Assembly (NCBI RefSeq): GCF_037076345.1
Contig: NZ_AP024702.1
Location: forward strand, 1,860,001-1,924,000
Direction: 5' to 3'
Source of the DNA: Haloferula helveola
GTDB lineage: Bacteria > Verrucomicrobiota > Verrucomicrobiia > Verrucomicrobiales > Akkermansiaceae
Length of the DNA: 64,000 nucleotides
The notes under the pieces were generated by a model. The model was not told the DNA's origin and ran no database searches. It saw nothing but the letters and a program-made list of their open reading frames with translations. A program made the position numbers and the translations under genes. Shown here in pieces: positions 1 to 8,844 of this stretch; the stretch's first letter is position 1; the number at the start of each line of letters is the position of its first letter.

Positions 1-1
1 C

Positions 2-976
2 CTCCTGCTGTCGCGGGTGGAGGAGATCACGGCGTTGCGCGAGAGGATTCTCGGGGCGTCGGTGGAGCTTTCGTGGATCCCTGCGCTGCAAAAGGACACC
101 CGGACTCGCAACGTCCACGCCTCCACCGCCATCGAGGGAAACCCGCTGACTCTGGAACAGGTCCGGGCCCTGGCCGACGGAAAGGAACTCGCCGCTGGCG
201 ACCCGCGGTCGGAGCGCGAGGTCACGAACTACTTCGCCGGCCTGCGCTACGTGGAGCAACACGTCGGCGAGGTGCGGATCGGACACGAGAACCTGTTCGG
301 GTTGCACCGGATCCTCGCCGGCGAGGTGATGGATCAGGGTGAAGCGGGCCGCTACCGCACGATCGGCGTGAAGGTCGGCCGTCACCTGCCCCCGGGTCCC
401 GACGAAGTTTCGCCGCTCATGTTCGAGTTGCTGACCTGGTGGAACGACGAGGCACCCGGGCTTTCGCCGATCCTAAGCTCGGCGATTCTTCACTACCGAT
501 TCGAGCACATCCATCCGTTCGCCGACGGGAACGGTCGGACCGGTCGCGCGCTGGCGTTGTGGGAACTCTACCGGCGTGGGTTCGACACCCACCACATCTT
601 CTCGGTGGACGAATACTACTGGGAAGACCGTCCGGGCTACTACGCGGCGCTCGATGCCGTGAGGCTCGCGGGGGAAGACCTCTCGGGCTGGTTGGAATAC
701 TGCGCCGAAGGCCTACGGCAGACGCTCGAAAAAGTCTGGTTGCGCGTCCAACGCCTGCGGGTCGAGTCCCCGACCAAACTGATCCTTAGCCCCTCGCAGG
801 GGCGGGTGCTGCAGCTCCTACGGGATCACGGCAGCATGGCCCCCGCCAACCTGCGCGAGGCGATGGATCTGTCGAAACAGGGCCTCATGAACGTGCTCAA
901 TCCCCTGATCGATGCCGGTCTGGTCGAGAAAGTCGGACCGCAACGCACCGGTCGCTACGCACTGACCCATCCGTGA
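2..976 (+). CDS. Fic family protein (AMPylase-like), 5' end cut by window
   Basis: Fic-domain enzyme expected to transfer AMP or another nucleotide phosphate to a hydroxyl side chain of a target protein. Counting from the GTG at 17, the Fic core motif HPFADGNGR is at residues 166-174, with the catalytic His and phosphate-binding loop intact. The class II inhibitory helix motif STAIEG (S/TxxxE-G/N) is at residues 36-41, so the enzyme is probably autoinhibited by its own N-terminus. The last ~70 residues read as a winged-helix domain (APANLREAMDLSKQGLMNVL), typical of the Fic/HTH subgroup. The frame stays open to base 2 and family members usually have more N-terminal sequence, so the gene probably starts upstream of the window. 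Its target cannot be told from the sequence. Confidence 0.9.
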   Translation, partial: LLLSRVEEITALRERILGASVELSWIPALQKDTRTRNVHASTAIEGNPLTLEQVRALADGKELAAGDPRSEREVTNYFAGLRYVEQHVGEVRIGHENLFGLHRILAGEVMDQGEAGRYRTIGVKVGRHLPPGPDEVSPLMFELLTWWNDEAPGLSPILSSAILHYRFEHIHPFADGNGRTGRALALWELYRRGFDTHHIFSVDEYYWEDRPGYYAALDAVRLAGEDLSGWLEYCAEGLRQTLEKVWLRVQRLRVESPTKLILSPSQGRVLQLLRDHGSMAPANLREAMDLSKQGLMNVLNPLIDAGLVEKVGPQRTGRYALTHP

Positions 977-1030
977 AAGTCGAAGGGCTCAGTCATGAAT
1001 GGTACTGCGTTGAGGGCTGTTTCGGTCAGA

Positions 1031-1136
1031 AGTCGAAAGTCTTAGAGTCGAAAGTCCGAGTGATCCACCCACTACGATGATGAGAGATCGCTCGAGCAAA
1101 GATACTTTTTGACCTTGGACCTTCCGACCTTCGACC
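1031..1136. repeat. Short intergenic direct repeats (AGTCGAAAGTC x2; GACCTT x3)
   Basis: AGTCGAAAGTC occurs at 1031-1041 and again at 1046-1056. GACCTT occurs at 1111, 1118 and 1126, with a further GACC at 1133. The second cluster is partly complementary to the first, so the stretch could form a weak fold-back. No gene is visible between 977 and 1460; apart from this and the longer repeat at 1196 I see nothing in it. Confidence 0.45.
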
Positions 1137-1195
1137 GCCCATCCATCCGCACCCTCTCTTCCCAAAACACACTTAAGGAAGCGTCATTCGGCTCG

Positions 1196-1312
1196 GTCCT
1201 CGCAATCTAACAATACATGACGTTGAAGAGCTCAACCCCACAGATCGGAAAGTCGCGCACGGATGGGGTGGACTTCGCCGGGCGGAGAACCGGACGCTCC
1301 ATGGTCCTTTCG
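1196..1312. repeat. Diverged ~117-bp intergenic repeat, copy A
   Basis: This segment aligns over its whole length with 3065-3181 (GTCCTCGCA...CCTTTCG) at roughly three quarters identity, with two compensating single-base indels. The best-kept blocks are ACGTTGAAGAG, CCCCACAG and TTCGCCGG. Both copies lie upstream of secreted-protein genes. It could be a decayed mobile-element end or a conserved intergenic element; no protein is convincingly encoded. Confidence 0.6.
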
Positions 1313-1460
1313 CGTGCTGCCTTCGACGTCCTTGAGATTGCAGGCGTCCTCCATCCGGTCATAGAACTCAAACGGTGACGCCCGCCGGAAGCCGGGTGAA
1401 CGCAGGCCCTGCCACGTTCGCTTTTTGGGAACGGACCTCTTCCCCCTTTGTTCAATCTCC

Positions 1461-2981
1461 ATGAAACCCGCATCACGCCTCATTCCATTCGCCGCCGCTC
1501 TCGCTATCCTGTCTTCCGCAAGCCCGACATGCCAAGGGGCAGAGGAGACAAAGGACAACGTGCTGTTGATCACCATCGATGACCTGAACGACTGGATCGG
1601 CTGTCTTTCGGACCAGGGAGAGTCCGCAGTGAAGGACGGGCGTCTGACCGGGCGCGGGCATCCGCAGGCGAAGACGCCGAACCTCGACCGTCTGGCCAAG
1701 CGAGGTGTGCTTTTCACCAACGCCCACTGCCAGGCGCCGATCTGCCGGCCCTCGCGGACCAGTTTCATGTCGGGACTGCGACCATCGACCACGGGCATCT
1801 ATGGCAACCGGCCGCAGTTCGATGGCAAGGGCTCGCTGCAACCGGGTCGACAGGTCCCGTGGATGACCAAGCGCTTCGAGGCGGCGGGATACGAAGTCTA
1901 CACGGCCGGAAAGATCCTGCATGGCAGCGCCAACAAGCCGCTCGGCGGCACACCGTGCTTCAAGACCAACCAGGGCCCTTATCCGCCGGCCAAGCTGAAC
2001 GTGCCGAAGGAGATCACCCCGGCGCCGATCTGGGACATCGGCATCTATCCGGAGAAGGAAGAGGACTACACCGACCTGCGGATCGCCAAGTGGACCGGGA
2101 CCGTTCTGAGCAAGCCGCATGCAGACGGTGCCAAGCCGCGTTTCATGGCGCTGGGCTTCTACAATCCTCACCTGCCGCTCTTCGCGCCGAAGCGGTGGTT
2201 TGATGCCGCACCGACGAAGGAGAAGGTGGTGCTCGCCGCCGAGCGCGAGGACGACATGGAAGATCTGCCGGACATCGCCCGGCGCGTCAGCAGCCGTGTG
2301 AGCTACGCGCGCTGTGCCGAATGGGCGATCGCCGAGGAAACCAACCTGCGCACGCTGACCCAGGCCTACCTGGCCTGCACCACCGCCATGGACGACGCAC
2401 TGGGTCATGCGATCGACGCACTGGATGCCGGTGACCTGGCGGAGAACACGTGGATCGTGGTCTATTCCGATCACGGCTGGCATCTCGGCGAGAAGCAGCA
2501 CGTCGCCAAGCAAACGCTGTGGACGCGCTCGACCCGCGTGCCCCTGATCATCGTGCCGCCCAAGCGGATGAAGGACACGCCGCGCGACGTACGTTGCGAA
2601 CGCCCGGTCGAACTGGTGGACATTTACCCCACGCTCGTGGCGGGTACCGCCCTGCCTGCCGCGGAGACGGACCGGCAGCTCGATGGTCTGAGCCTGCTGC
2701 CGTGGATCCGTGATCCGAAGGCGGAGAAGGAGCGCCCCGCGCTGACGACCATCTATGCGGGCAACCACAGCCTCTGCGACACGCGCTTCCGCTACACGCT
2801 GTATGCCGATGGCAGCGAGGAGCTCTACGACCGCGAGAAGGACCCCCACGAGTTCGACAACCTGATCGCGAAGGTCAGTGGCAGCGAAGAGCTCAAGGCG
2901 GTGGTCGCGAAGCTCTCGGCATGGATCCCTAAGAAGGAACCTCGCAAACCGGATCTAATCGATGAGGGAGTCAGGAAGTAG
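1461..2981 (+). CDS. Secreted sulfatase, iduronate-2-sulfatase-like
   Basis: Hydrolyses sulfate esters, probably from sulfated polysaccharide, outside the cytoplasm. The ATG at 1461 starts a clear signal peptide (MKPASRLIPFAAALAILSS); the longer frame from 1425 adds only non-signal residues. Metal ligands DD are at 40-41 in LLITIDDLND. The formylglycine motif CRPSRTSFMSG begins at about residue 95, giving the C-x-P-S-R nucleophile that needs an FGE-type maturase. A second metal-site motif, YSDHGWHLGEKQH, is near residue 335. At 506 residues it has normal length for S1 sulfatases, and the CQAPIC-RPSR context matches iduronate-2-sulfatase-like members. It is followed by a secreted lectin-fold protein and a convergent second sulfatase, which suggests a small sulfated-glycan locus. 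The exact substrate is unknown. Confidence 0.93.
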   Translation: MKPASRLIPFAAALAILSSASPTCQGAEETKDNVLLITIDDLNDWIGCLSDQGESAVKDGRLTGRGHPQAKTPNLDRLAKRGVLFTNAHCQAPICRPSRTSFMSGLRPSTTGIYGNRPQFDGKGSLQPGRQVPWMTKRFEAAGYEVYTAGKILHGSANKPLGGTPCFKTNQGPYPPAKLNVPKEITPAPIWDIGIYPEKEEDYTDLRIAKWTGTVLSKPHADGAKPRFMALGFYNPHLPLFAPKRWFDAAPTKEKVVLAAEREDDMEDLPDIARRVSSRVSYARCAEWAIAEETNLRTLTQAYLACTTAMDDALGHAIDALDAGDLAENTWIVVYSDHGWHLGEKQHVAKQTLWTRSTRVPLIIVPPKRMKDTPRDVRCERPVELVDIYPTLVAGTALPAAETDRQLDGLSLLPWIRDPKAEKERPALTTIYAGNHSLCDTRFRYTLYADGSEELYDREKDPHEFDNLIAKVSGSEELKAVVAKLSAWIPKKEPRKPDLIDEGVRK

Positions 2982-3064
2982 GACTCAGCGAGCATGACTT
3001 CGTTTTCGAAGCAATAGGGACATCTCAGAGGGACCAGTCCAGAAAGGGGGGCTAAAAGGGGTCA

Positions 3065-3181
3065 GTCCTCGCACTTTACCGATACCAAACGTTGAAGAGG
3101 TCAGCCCCACAGGTCGGAGGGTGGCGCAGAGATGGCGGGAGTTCGCCGGACGGAGAAGCGGACGCCCCGAACCTCCTTTCG
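3065..3181. repeat. Diverged ~117-bp intergenic repeat, copy B
   Basis: Partner of 1196-1312. It is preceded at about 3047-3064 by a purine-rich run leading into AGGGGTCAGTCCTCGCAC. The interval 2982-3368 otherwise shows no supportable gene; the in-frame extension of the next gene back to 3132 runs through this repeat and is not believed. Confidence 0.6.
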
Positions 3182-3368
3182 TCATTGGATGCGGTCCCGA
3201 CTTTCAAACCTTCAAACACACGACCCGCTCGACCAGAATGTCCCGCCATACGACAGATCCCGGAACCGTCGCGACGTATCCGCGTGTCGCACCGCTTCCG
3301 TCGACGACCCGCAATTTGAACCGATCGGCAAATCCCCGGCCAATGCCCGCACAACCCTCATTCGCGAC

Positions 3369-4280
3369 ATGAAGACCCTCCTCGCTTTCGCCTTGGCCGC
3401 TACCGCCGTCACAAGCCTGCCTGCACAGACACTACTCCTACGATCCGGGTTCGAGGACGGTACAAGTTTCGAGAAGTGGAAGGTCCTTGGGACCGATCGC
3501 AGCTTGAAACCTCCGAACGATTGGTCCGCGGCGGGTTTCGGACTCACCAGCCTCCCGGACGGAAAGAAGGAGAACCGCGCGATCGAGCGGGTCACCGACT
3601 CCTCCGATCCGAACAATATCGTGCTGCGGAATACCCATCGGAAGACTACGGACAAATTCTCCAAAACCGAGATCTACCGCTGGTCACCTTACCGATGGAG
3701 TGACGAGCTCTTCCTCAGGTTCAAGGTCCGGTTCCCGGAACACATGAAGCGGATCGAGCAATACGAGCCCGGGCTTCAGGATCACAAATGGTCGAAGGAC
3801 TTCCTGGTTCTTACCGAATTCTGGATGGACGCGTGGCCCGCCCCGGAGGATCGTGTGAACCTGGCCCTATTCAAAGAGAAGGGCGTTGGAAAAACCCTGC
3901 ATTGGGCGGTGTCGCACTCCGACACCTACAAGCATGGACACCATGTCCGCACTTGGCAGGATGTCTCCGAAGATGCGATCGAGTTCGGCCGCTGGTACAC
4001 CATCGAGATGTATGTGAAAGTCGGGGATCAGGACCATGGCAAGGTGATCTGGTCCTATCAGCCGGAAGGAGGAAAGCGGGTCGAGCGAGTGGTGAAAAAG
4101 GAAACCCATGCCGCAGGCCACGCTCCTCCGAAGAACCGGATCAATGGCTTGGTCTTTTGCAAGCTCTACACCGGGCGTCCCCTCCTTGAGTGGATGACCG
4201 GACAAGCCGGGAGCCCGATGGTGAACGATTACGACGACGTCGAGCTGTGGAGCGGTCTTCCGTCAAAGAAAGGCGAGTGA
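3369..4280 (+). CDS. Secreted protein with probable concanavalin-like (polysaccharide lyase-type) fold
   Basis: 303 residues from the ATG at 3369, chosen because it begins a signal peptide (MKTLLAFALAATAVTSLPAQ). The mature protein opens with LLLRSGFEDGTSFEKW and continues with strand-rich segments such as ELFLRFKVRFPEH, FGRWYTIEMYVKVG and a C-terminal NDYDDVELWSG. These resemble jelly-roll carbohydrate-active or lectin domains, where W-x-x-I-E-M-Y-V-K followed by G marks the core strands. I cannot name a catalytic residue set, so whether it cuts or only binds glycan is open. Its place between two sulfatases supports a role in sulfated-polysaccharide use. Confidence 0.7.
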   Translation: MKTLLAFALAATAVTSLPAQTLLLRSGFEDGTSFEKWKVLGTDRSLKPPNDWSAAGFGLTSLPDGKKENRAIERVTDSSDPNNIVLRNTHRKTTDKFSKTEIYRWSPYRWSDELFLRFKVRFPEHMKRIEQYEPGLQDHKWSKDFLVLTEFWMDAWPAPEDRVNLALFKEKGVGKTLHWAVSHSDTYKHGHHVRTWQDVSEDAIEFGRWYTIEMYVKVGDQDHGKVIWSYQPEGGKRVERVVKKETHAAGHAPPKNRINGLVFCKLYTGRPLLEWMTGQAGSPMVNDYDDVELWSGLPSKKGE

Positions 4281-4368
4281 GCAGGATCGGAATCTCGCCC
4301 ACCGTGAGAAGGGGACCTCGTCAATCGGAGCGCTCGCCTATCGAAGCGGTCTGGGATCTCCGTGAACC

Positions 4369-5838
4369 TTACTTTCGTTTTCCGGCACCGCCCCCTTTGG
4401 GCTTCTTGCCGGTCGTCGCGCCTGCGGCGCCGGGTTTGTCGGCGCCGGGTGGCTCGTGATAGCCGGTGGCCTTGATCTGCTCGTTGAGTTCCTTCTTCAA
4501 CTGCCGACTCAGTTCTCCGGCCGTGTCGGATTGGATCAGGTTGTCGGTCTCGTAAGGATCGGCTGACAGGTCGAACGCCTCGGTCCACTCGGGATGTCCG
4601 GGGTAACGCACCAGCTTGCCCCTCGTCGTGCGGATGCCCACGAGAGTGGGTGTGTTCTCAAAACGCTCCTCGAAGAAGTACTCCGCGAGGAACGACTTCC
4701 GCCAATCGACCTGCTCGCCGGTGAGCAATGGCACCCAGCTCTTCCCTTGCATGGAGTCCGGAACAGGAACGCCGGCAAGGTCGAGGAAGGTCGGCGCGAG
4801 GTCGATGTTCAGCACCATATCGTCGCATGTCCCGCCCTTCGGGAAGAGCTTCGGGTAACGAACGAGCATCGGGATGCGCAGGCTCTCCTCGTACATCGAC
4901 CGCTTGTCTCCCAGTCCATGTTCACCCAGATAGTAGCCATTGTCGCTGGTGAAAACGATCACGGTCTGATCGGTCAGCTCGAGATCATCGAGGGTCTTGA
5001 GGATTCGTCCCACGCCTTCGTCCGCACCCGCGATGTGGCGCATGTAGTCGAGGTGCGGAGCGACAACCATCGGTCCGGCGGCCTGTCGCGTTAAGTCCGG
5101 TCTCGGTTTGGTTTGACCCGCCGTGGTCCGGTAAATCGCAGGGCTCAGGAGATTCGGTACGGGCCGGGATTTCTCACCCTTGAACAGGCTCCGCAGGCGT
5201 TCGGGGAGGTTCTCTCCGCCGCGTGGCCCGTGCGGAGATTTGAATCCCAGGATCATCGAGAACGGCGTGTCTCGGTGCTGCTTGATGAAATCGATGGCGT
5301 AATCCGTGGACACGTCATCAATCCACCCCTTGGTAGGCGTGGACTTGCCGTTGATCTCCACCGGGCAGTCGAAGTAGTGGCCTTGGCCGACAAAGCTCGC
5401 CGAGTAGTCGAACCCCGGGCGCTTTCCGCTCTGGGTGCCGTGGTGCCACTTTCCGATGTAGGCGGTCGTGTAGCCGGCGGCACGCATCAGGCTCGCGTGC
5501 GAAACGTTGTCGACCGGGAACGGCGTGTGGTTGTCGATCACTCCGTTGTTGTGGTTGTAGCGTCCCGTCAGGAACGCGGAGCGGCTCGGCGCGCACAGCG
5601 AGAGCGTGACGAACGCGTTGCGGAAGCGCACGCCCTCGGCGGCGAGGCGGTCCATGTGCGGCGTCTTGAGCCACGGGAAGCGGGCGGCATCACCTTGCTC
5701 GCGTTGGACCACTCCCATCGCATCCCAGCGCTGGTCATCGGTGTAGATGAAGAGGAAGTTCGGCTTGCGGTCGGCTGCGTTCAGGACGGTGGCATGAAGA
5801 AGGCATGCGATCGCGATGGTGATGGGTCGGGTTTTCAT
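4369..5838 (-). CDS. Secreted sulfatase (S1 family)
   Basis: 489-residue sulfatase with signal peptide (MKTRPITIAIACLLHATVLNAA). Metal-binding DD is at residues 34-35 (FLFIYTDDQRWD). The formylglycine motif CAPSRSAFLTG has its Cys at residue 82, followed by RYNHNNGVIDN as in heparan- and arylsulfatase-like PVC enzymes. A second metal motif, FTSDNGYYLGEHG, lies near residue 300. The C-terminus ends in a low-complexity Gly/Lys/Ala tail (PGAAGATTGKKPKGGG), which is unusual and may be a surface or polyanion-contact tail. It converges on the lectin-fold gene and has a credible sigma70-type promoter upstream. The substrate is not determinable from the sequence. Confidence 0.93.
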   Translation of the reverse strand: MKTRPITIAIACLLHATVLNAADRKPNFLFIYTDDQRWDAMGVVQREQGDAARFPWLKTPHMDRLAAEGVRFRNAFVTLSLCAPSRSAFLTGRYNHNNGVIDNHTPFPVDNVSHASLMRAAGYTTAYIGKWHHGTQSGKRPGFDYSASFVGQGHYFDCPVEINGKSTPTKGWIDDVSTDYAIDFIKQHRDTPFSMILGFKSPHGPRGGENLPERLRSLFKGEKSRPVPNLLSPAIYRTTAGQTKPRPDLTRQAAGPMVVAPHLDYMRHIAGADEGVGRILKTLDDLELTDQTVIVFTSDNGYYLGEHGLGDKRSMYEESLRIPMLVRYPKLFPKGGTCDDMVLNIDLAPTFLDLAGVPVPDSMQGKSWVPLLTGEQVDWRKSFLAEYFFEERFENTPTLVGIRTTRGKLVRYPGHPEWTEAFDLSADPYETDNLIQSDTAGELSRQLKKELNEQIKATGYHEPPGADKPGAAGATTGKKPKGGGAGKRK

Positions 5839-5872
5839 GCGGAGTGCACTTTTTGTGGGCTTTCCACGTTCG

Positions 5873-5902
5873 ATAACACGCTACCCCAATCCGGGTTGTC
5901 AA
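5873..5902 (-). promoter_or_regulatory. Sigma70-type promoter of the sulfatase gene
   Basis: On the minus strand TTGACA (5902-5897) is followed after 18 nt by TGTTAT (5878-5873). The -35 is consensus and the -10 matches 4 of 6. This predicts a start near 5866 and a leader of about 30 nt before the ATG at 5838. Confidence 0.5.
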
Positions 5903-6038
5903 CAGGATGGGATATTCGGTGAGGTCAGTCCGCGATGACTGACATTCGCACCCGGATTCCCGGGCTGTGATCCGAGGTGGTCAATCGGCCATCATCCGTC
6001 CTCCCACTCCGCCGCAAGCTGCGCTAGGAGTCACCCCG

Positions 6039-7283
6039 ATGTCGCCCGAATCCTCCGCCGCCGAGAAACCGCCGTCCCTCGTCGCGGGCCGCACCCTGGG
6101 GGCGATGGCCGCCTGGGGAAACGTCGGAATGGCCGCAGTCCTGATGCTCGCCACCCTGCCGGGGCGGACCCAGGGACTCGGGCTGATCACCGAGCCGATG
6201 CTCCGTGATCTGCAACTCGACCGGGTCGGCTACGCGAACATCAACCTGTGGGCGACCCTGCTCGGCTCGGCCGCGTGCCTTCCGGCCGGCTGGCTGGTTG
6301 ACCGGATCGGACTGCGGCCGACGGCCGTCGGGCTGCTGCTGCTGCTCGCCGCGGTGGTCTGGCGGATGAGCGAGATGGCGGGCGGCGTGATGGTCGTGTT
6401 CACGCTGGTGCTGCTCACCCGCGCGATCGGCCAGAGCGCGCTGTCGGTCACAAGCATCAGCGCGGTGGGGAAGAGCTTCTCACAGCGCGCGGGCTGGGCG
6501 ATGGGCGTTTACTCGCTACTGCTCAGCGTGTTCTTCGCGCTGGCCTTCGTGGTGGTCGGCGCGGTGGTCCGTGAGGACGGCTGGCGGGTCGCCTGGGGCC
6601 AGATCTCGATCGGACTGGTGGTTGTCGCGCTGCTCGCCGCGCTGTTTCTGCGCGAGCCGGAACGCAAGGCGCGCGGCCAGGCCCCGCTGCCCGGGATGTC
6701 GCTGGGCGCCGCGCTGCGCACCCCGGTTTTCTGGGTATGCGCCGTCGCCACCGCGCTGTTCAGCCTGGTGTCCTCGGGCTTCGGCTTGTTTAACGAATCG
6801 GTGCTCGCCGAGCGCGGTTTCGATCAACAGACCTTCCACCGCTTTCTGGCGGTCACCACCCTGTTCGCTCTGCTCGGCCAACTGCTCTGCGGCTGGCTCT
6901 CGCTGAAGTTCCCGGTCACCCGGCTGCTCGCCGTGGCGATGCTGCTCTATGCCGCCGGCCTGGCCTCGCTGCCGTTGCTGCACAGCCACGCGCAGTTGTG
7001 GATCTTTGCCGCCGGGTTCGGCGTGGCTGCAGGGTTCGTCACAGTGATCTTCTTCGCCGTCTGGGGCCTCGCCTTCGGCCGCGGGCGGCTGGGACGGATC
7101 CAAGGCGCCGCGCAGATGCTCTCGGTGTTCGCCTCGGCACTCGGACCGCTGCTCTACGCCCGCACCCACGCCGCGAGCGGCTCCTACGCGCCGCTGTTCC
7201 AGGTTCTGGCGCTGGTCGTGCTGCTGTCAGGCCTCGCGGCCTGGCGGATCCGGCTGGTGCCCTTCGACCGGGTGGGGTCGTAA
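6039..7283 (+). CDS. Major facilitator superfamily transporter
   Basis: 414-residue integral membrane carrier with about 12 hydrophobic segments. The ATG at 6039 is preferred to 5967 because AGGAG lies 8 nt upstream. After the second helix it has LPAGWLVDRIGLRPTAVGLLLLL, the MFS loop 2-3 signature (G-x-x-x-D-R-x-G-x-R). The N-terminal domain ends near LFLREPERKARGQ and the second half opens with AALRTPVFWVCAVATALF. The substrate is unknown; PVC carriers beside sulfatases may export or import small organic solutes. It stands alone and divergent from the sulfatase to its left. Confidence 0.88.
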   Translation: MSPESSAAEKPPSLVAGRTLGAMAAWGNVGMAAVLMLATLPGRTQGLGLITEPMLRDLQLDRVGYANINLWATLLGSAACLPAGWLVDRIGLRPTAVGLLLLLAAVVWRMSEMAGGVMVVFTLVLLTRAIGQSALSVTSISAVGKSFSQRAGWAMGVYSLLLSVFFALAFVVVGAVVREDGWRVAWGQISIGLVVVALLAALFLREPERKARGQAPLPGMSLGAALRTPVFWVCAVATALFSLVSSGFGLFNESVLAERGFDQQTFHRFLAVTTLFALLGQLLCGWLSLKFPVTRLLAVAMLLYAAGLASLPLLHSHAQLWIFAAGFGVAAGFVTVIFFAVWGLAFGRGRLGRIQGAAQMLSVFASALGPLLYARTHAASGSYAPLFQVLALVVLLSGLAAWRIRLVPFDRVGS

Positions 7284-7289
7284 AGGGTT

Positions 7290-7324
7290 CCGAGCGCAGG
7301 TTCCATCTGCCCGGGCGCGCTCGG
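7290..7324. terminator. Hairpin between convergent genes
   Basis: CCGAGCGC (7290-7297) pairs perfectly with GCGCTCGG (7317-7324), and an inner CAG/CTG extends the stem. It sits between the convergent MFS and thioredoxin/PDZ genes, so it can serve both strands. No U tract is present. Confidence 0.5.
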
Positions 7325-7344
7325 GCCAGCGCCCCGTACTTCCC

Positions 7345-8676
7345 TCATTCTTCCACTGGCAAGACATGGCGGAACTCCTGCCCGCCTTTCACCGTGTAGC
7401 GAATCTCGTCGCCGGGTGAGTGGTTGAAACGGAACCATGCGATGAGTTTGCGGATCTCCATGTCGTCCTTCATCCCGTTGATCGCGACGATCTCCATCGA
7501 CGGCCTCAGGCCGGTGGCGAAGATGGGTCGCTCTGCAGGCTTGGGACCCATCCACGGCTTCACTGAAAGACCCTGACCTTTGCCAAAGCGCGGCCCTGCC
7601 AGCGGGAAGAATCCCATGCCCGGCCCGTAGACGCCGTCGTAGACGGTCTTCCGCCACCAGTTCTCGGTCGTCCGCCAGCCGGACTTCAACGAAAGTCTTC
7701 CGACTCGGACGTCGCCGTCGCGCGTCCACGCGATCGGGACCGTCGTTGCTCCGGAATCGAGCCGGTGGAGCACGCCGCGGAAATCCGCCTGACCGAACAA
7801 CCGCATGCCGCCCGCCATCCCGAGCCGGTCACCCGTCCTGAGGCCGGCGAGCTCGGCCGGACTGCCCGGATCGATGTCATTCACGAGAAGCCCGTCGTCA
7901 CGATCGAGACGAATGCCGGCATTCTCCGGCAGCGGCCATTTGCCCAGCAGGTCGTCGGGCTTGAAAGTGTCGGACTCGAGAGTCTCGAGCGTCAGCATGT
8001 CGCCGACCTGATGGCAATGGAGGCAACTCCCGTGCTGGGGATGCGGGTTCGCCATGCCCGGGCGTTTGGCAAGAAGCAGCCGGTAGCCCTCCATGTCCTT
8101 CGGGCCCTTCGGTTCGGTGGCCGCGGTCCCGTGCGGCAGGTCGATCCCCCATGTCTCGCGACGCGGATCGTGATGATGTTCCAGCACACGCCGCAGCGTG
8201 TTGACGAATGCCGCCTCGCTCATCCGGGTCGTGTCGGAAACGTGATCCTTCCCTCCGAAGACCCCGTAGTAGTCGCCCTCCGGAGACAGGAAGTAGGCCC
8301 ACCATGACAGGTCGAGATCCTGATGCGTGCGGTAAGGGAAGTAGCGTTCGTCGAGCAGGGAGGCATCGGTCAGGCGAACGGTCACGAAGCGCCGCAGCAA
8401 CGGATCAAGAGCCTCGCCGCCATCGAGCACGGCCTGATCGAAATCCGCGCACTGCTTGCAAGGCAGGCAGCGCCATGTGACGAGCAACGGCCGACCGGTT
8501 CGCCGCGCCTCCTCCAGCGATTTCGGAAAGTCGTCACGCCACACCACCCGTCCTCCGGGATCGTCCGGAACCTCGCCTTGGGGTGGCCCGAGGATTTCCT
8601 TCCATGGGGCCTCCTCGGCAAAGAACGGCACGCTCCATCCGAACGTCGCCGCGACCAGCATGATCGGGATTTTCAT
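7345..8676 (-). CDS. Secreted thioredoxin-like / CxxCH / PDZ protein
   Basis: 443 residues from the ATG at 8676 (a TTG lies one codon earlier). A signal peptide is followed by a thioredoxin-like segment, PLLVTWRCLPCKQC, with Cys 70, 73 and 76; VTWRCLPC resembles the Trx-like domains of PVC proteins that handle surface thiols. Near residue 215 there is SCLHCHQVGDM, a CxxCH heme-attachment motif. Residues ~240-310 (GLLVNDIDPGSPAELAGLRTGDRL) form a PDZ domain, and a weaker PDZ-like segment ends the protein (GLRPSMEIVAINGMKDDMEI). The order thiol centre, heme site, PDZ suggests a periplasmic redox or quality-control role, but no partner is encoded next to it. Confidence 0.75.
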   Translation of the reverse strand: MKIPIMLVAATFGWSVPFFAEEAPWKEILGPPQGEVPDDPGGRVVWRDDFPKSLEEARRTGRPLLVTWRCLPCKQCADFDQAVLDGGEALDPLLRRFVTVRLTDASLLDERYFPYRTHQDLDLSWWAYFLSPEGDYYGVFGGKDHVSDTTRMSEAAFVNTLRRVLEHHHDPRRETWGIDLPHGTAATEPKGPKDMEGYRLLLAKRPGMANPHPQHGSCLHCHQVGDMLTLETLESDTFKPDDLLGKWPLPENAGIRLDRDDGLLVNDIDPGSPAELAGLRTGDRLGMAGGMRLFGQADFRGVLHRLDSGATTVPIAWTRDGDVRVGRLSLKSGWRTTENWWRKTVYDGVYGPGMGFFPLAGPRFGKGQGLSVKPWMGPKPAERPIFATGLRPSMEIVAINGMKDDMEIRKLIAWFRFNHSPGDEIRYTVKGGQEFRHVLPVEE

Positions 8677-8844
8677 CAATGAAGGATCTAGCCGGACTGT
8701 TCCACGAAGTGAAGCACGCGCTTCTTGCCGGCGACGGATGGCGAGAGGCAGGTAATACGGGATCCGCCGAGCGGAACGTCGGGGTGATTCGGCAAGAATT
8801 CCATTCGCCAGCTGCGGCGGGTCTCCCTATTCCAGCCCCCCACG

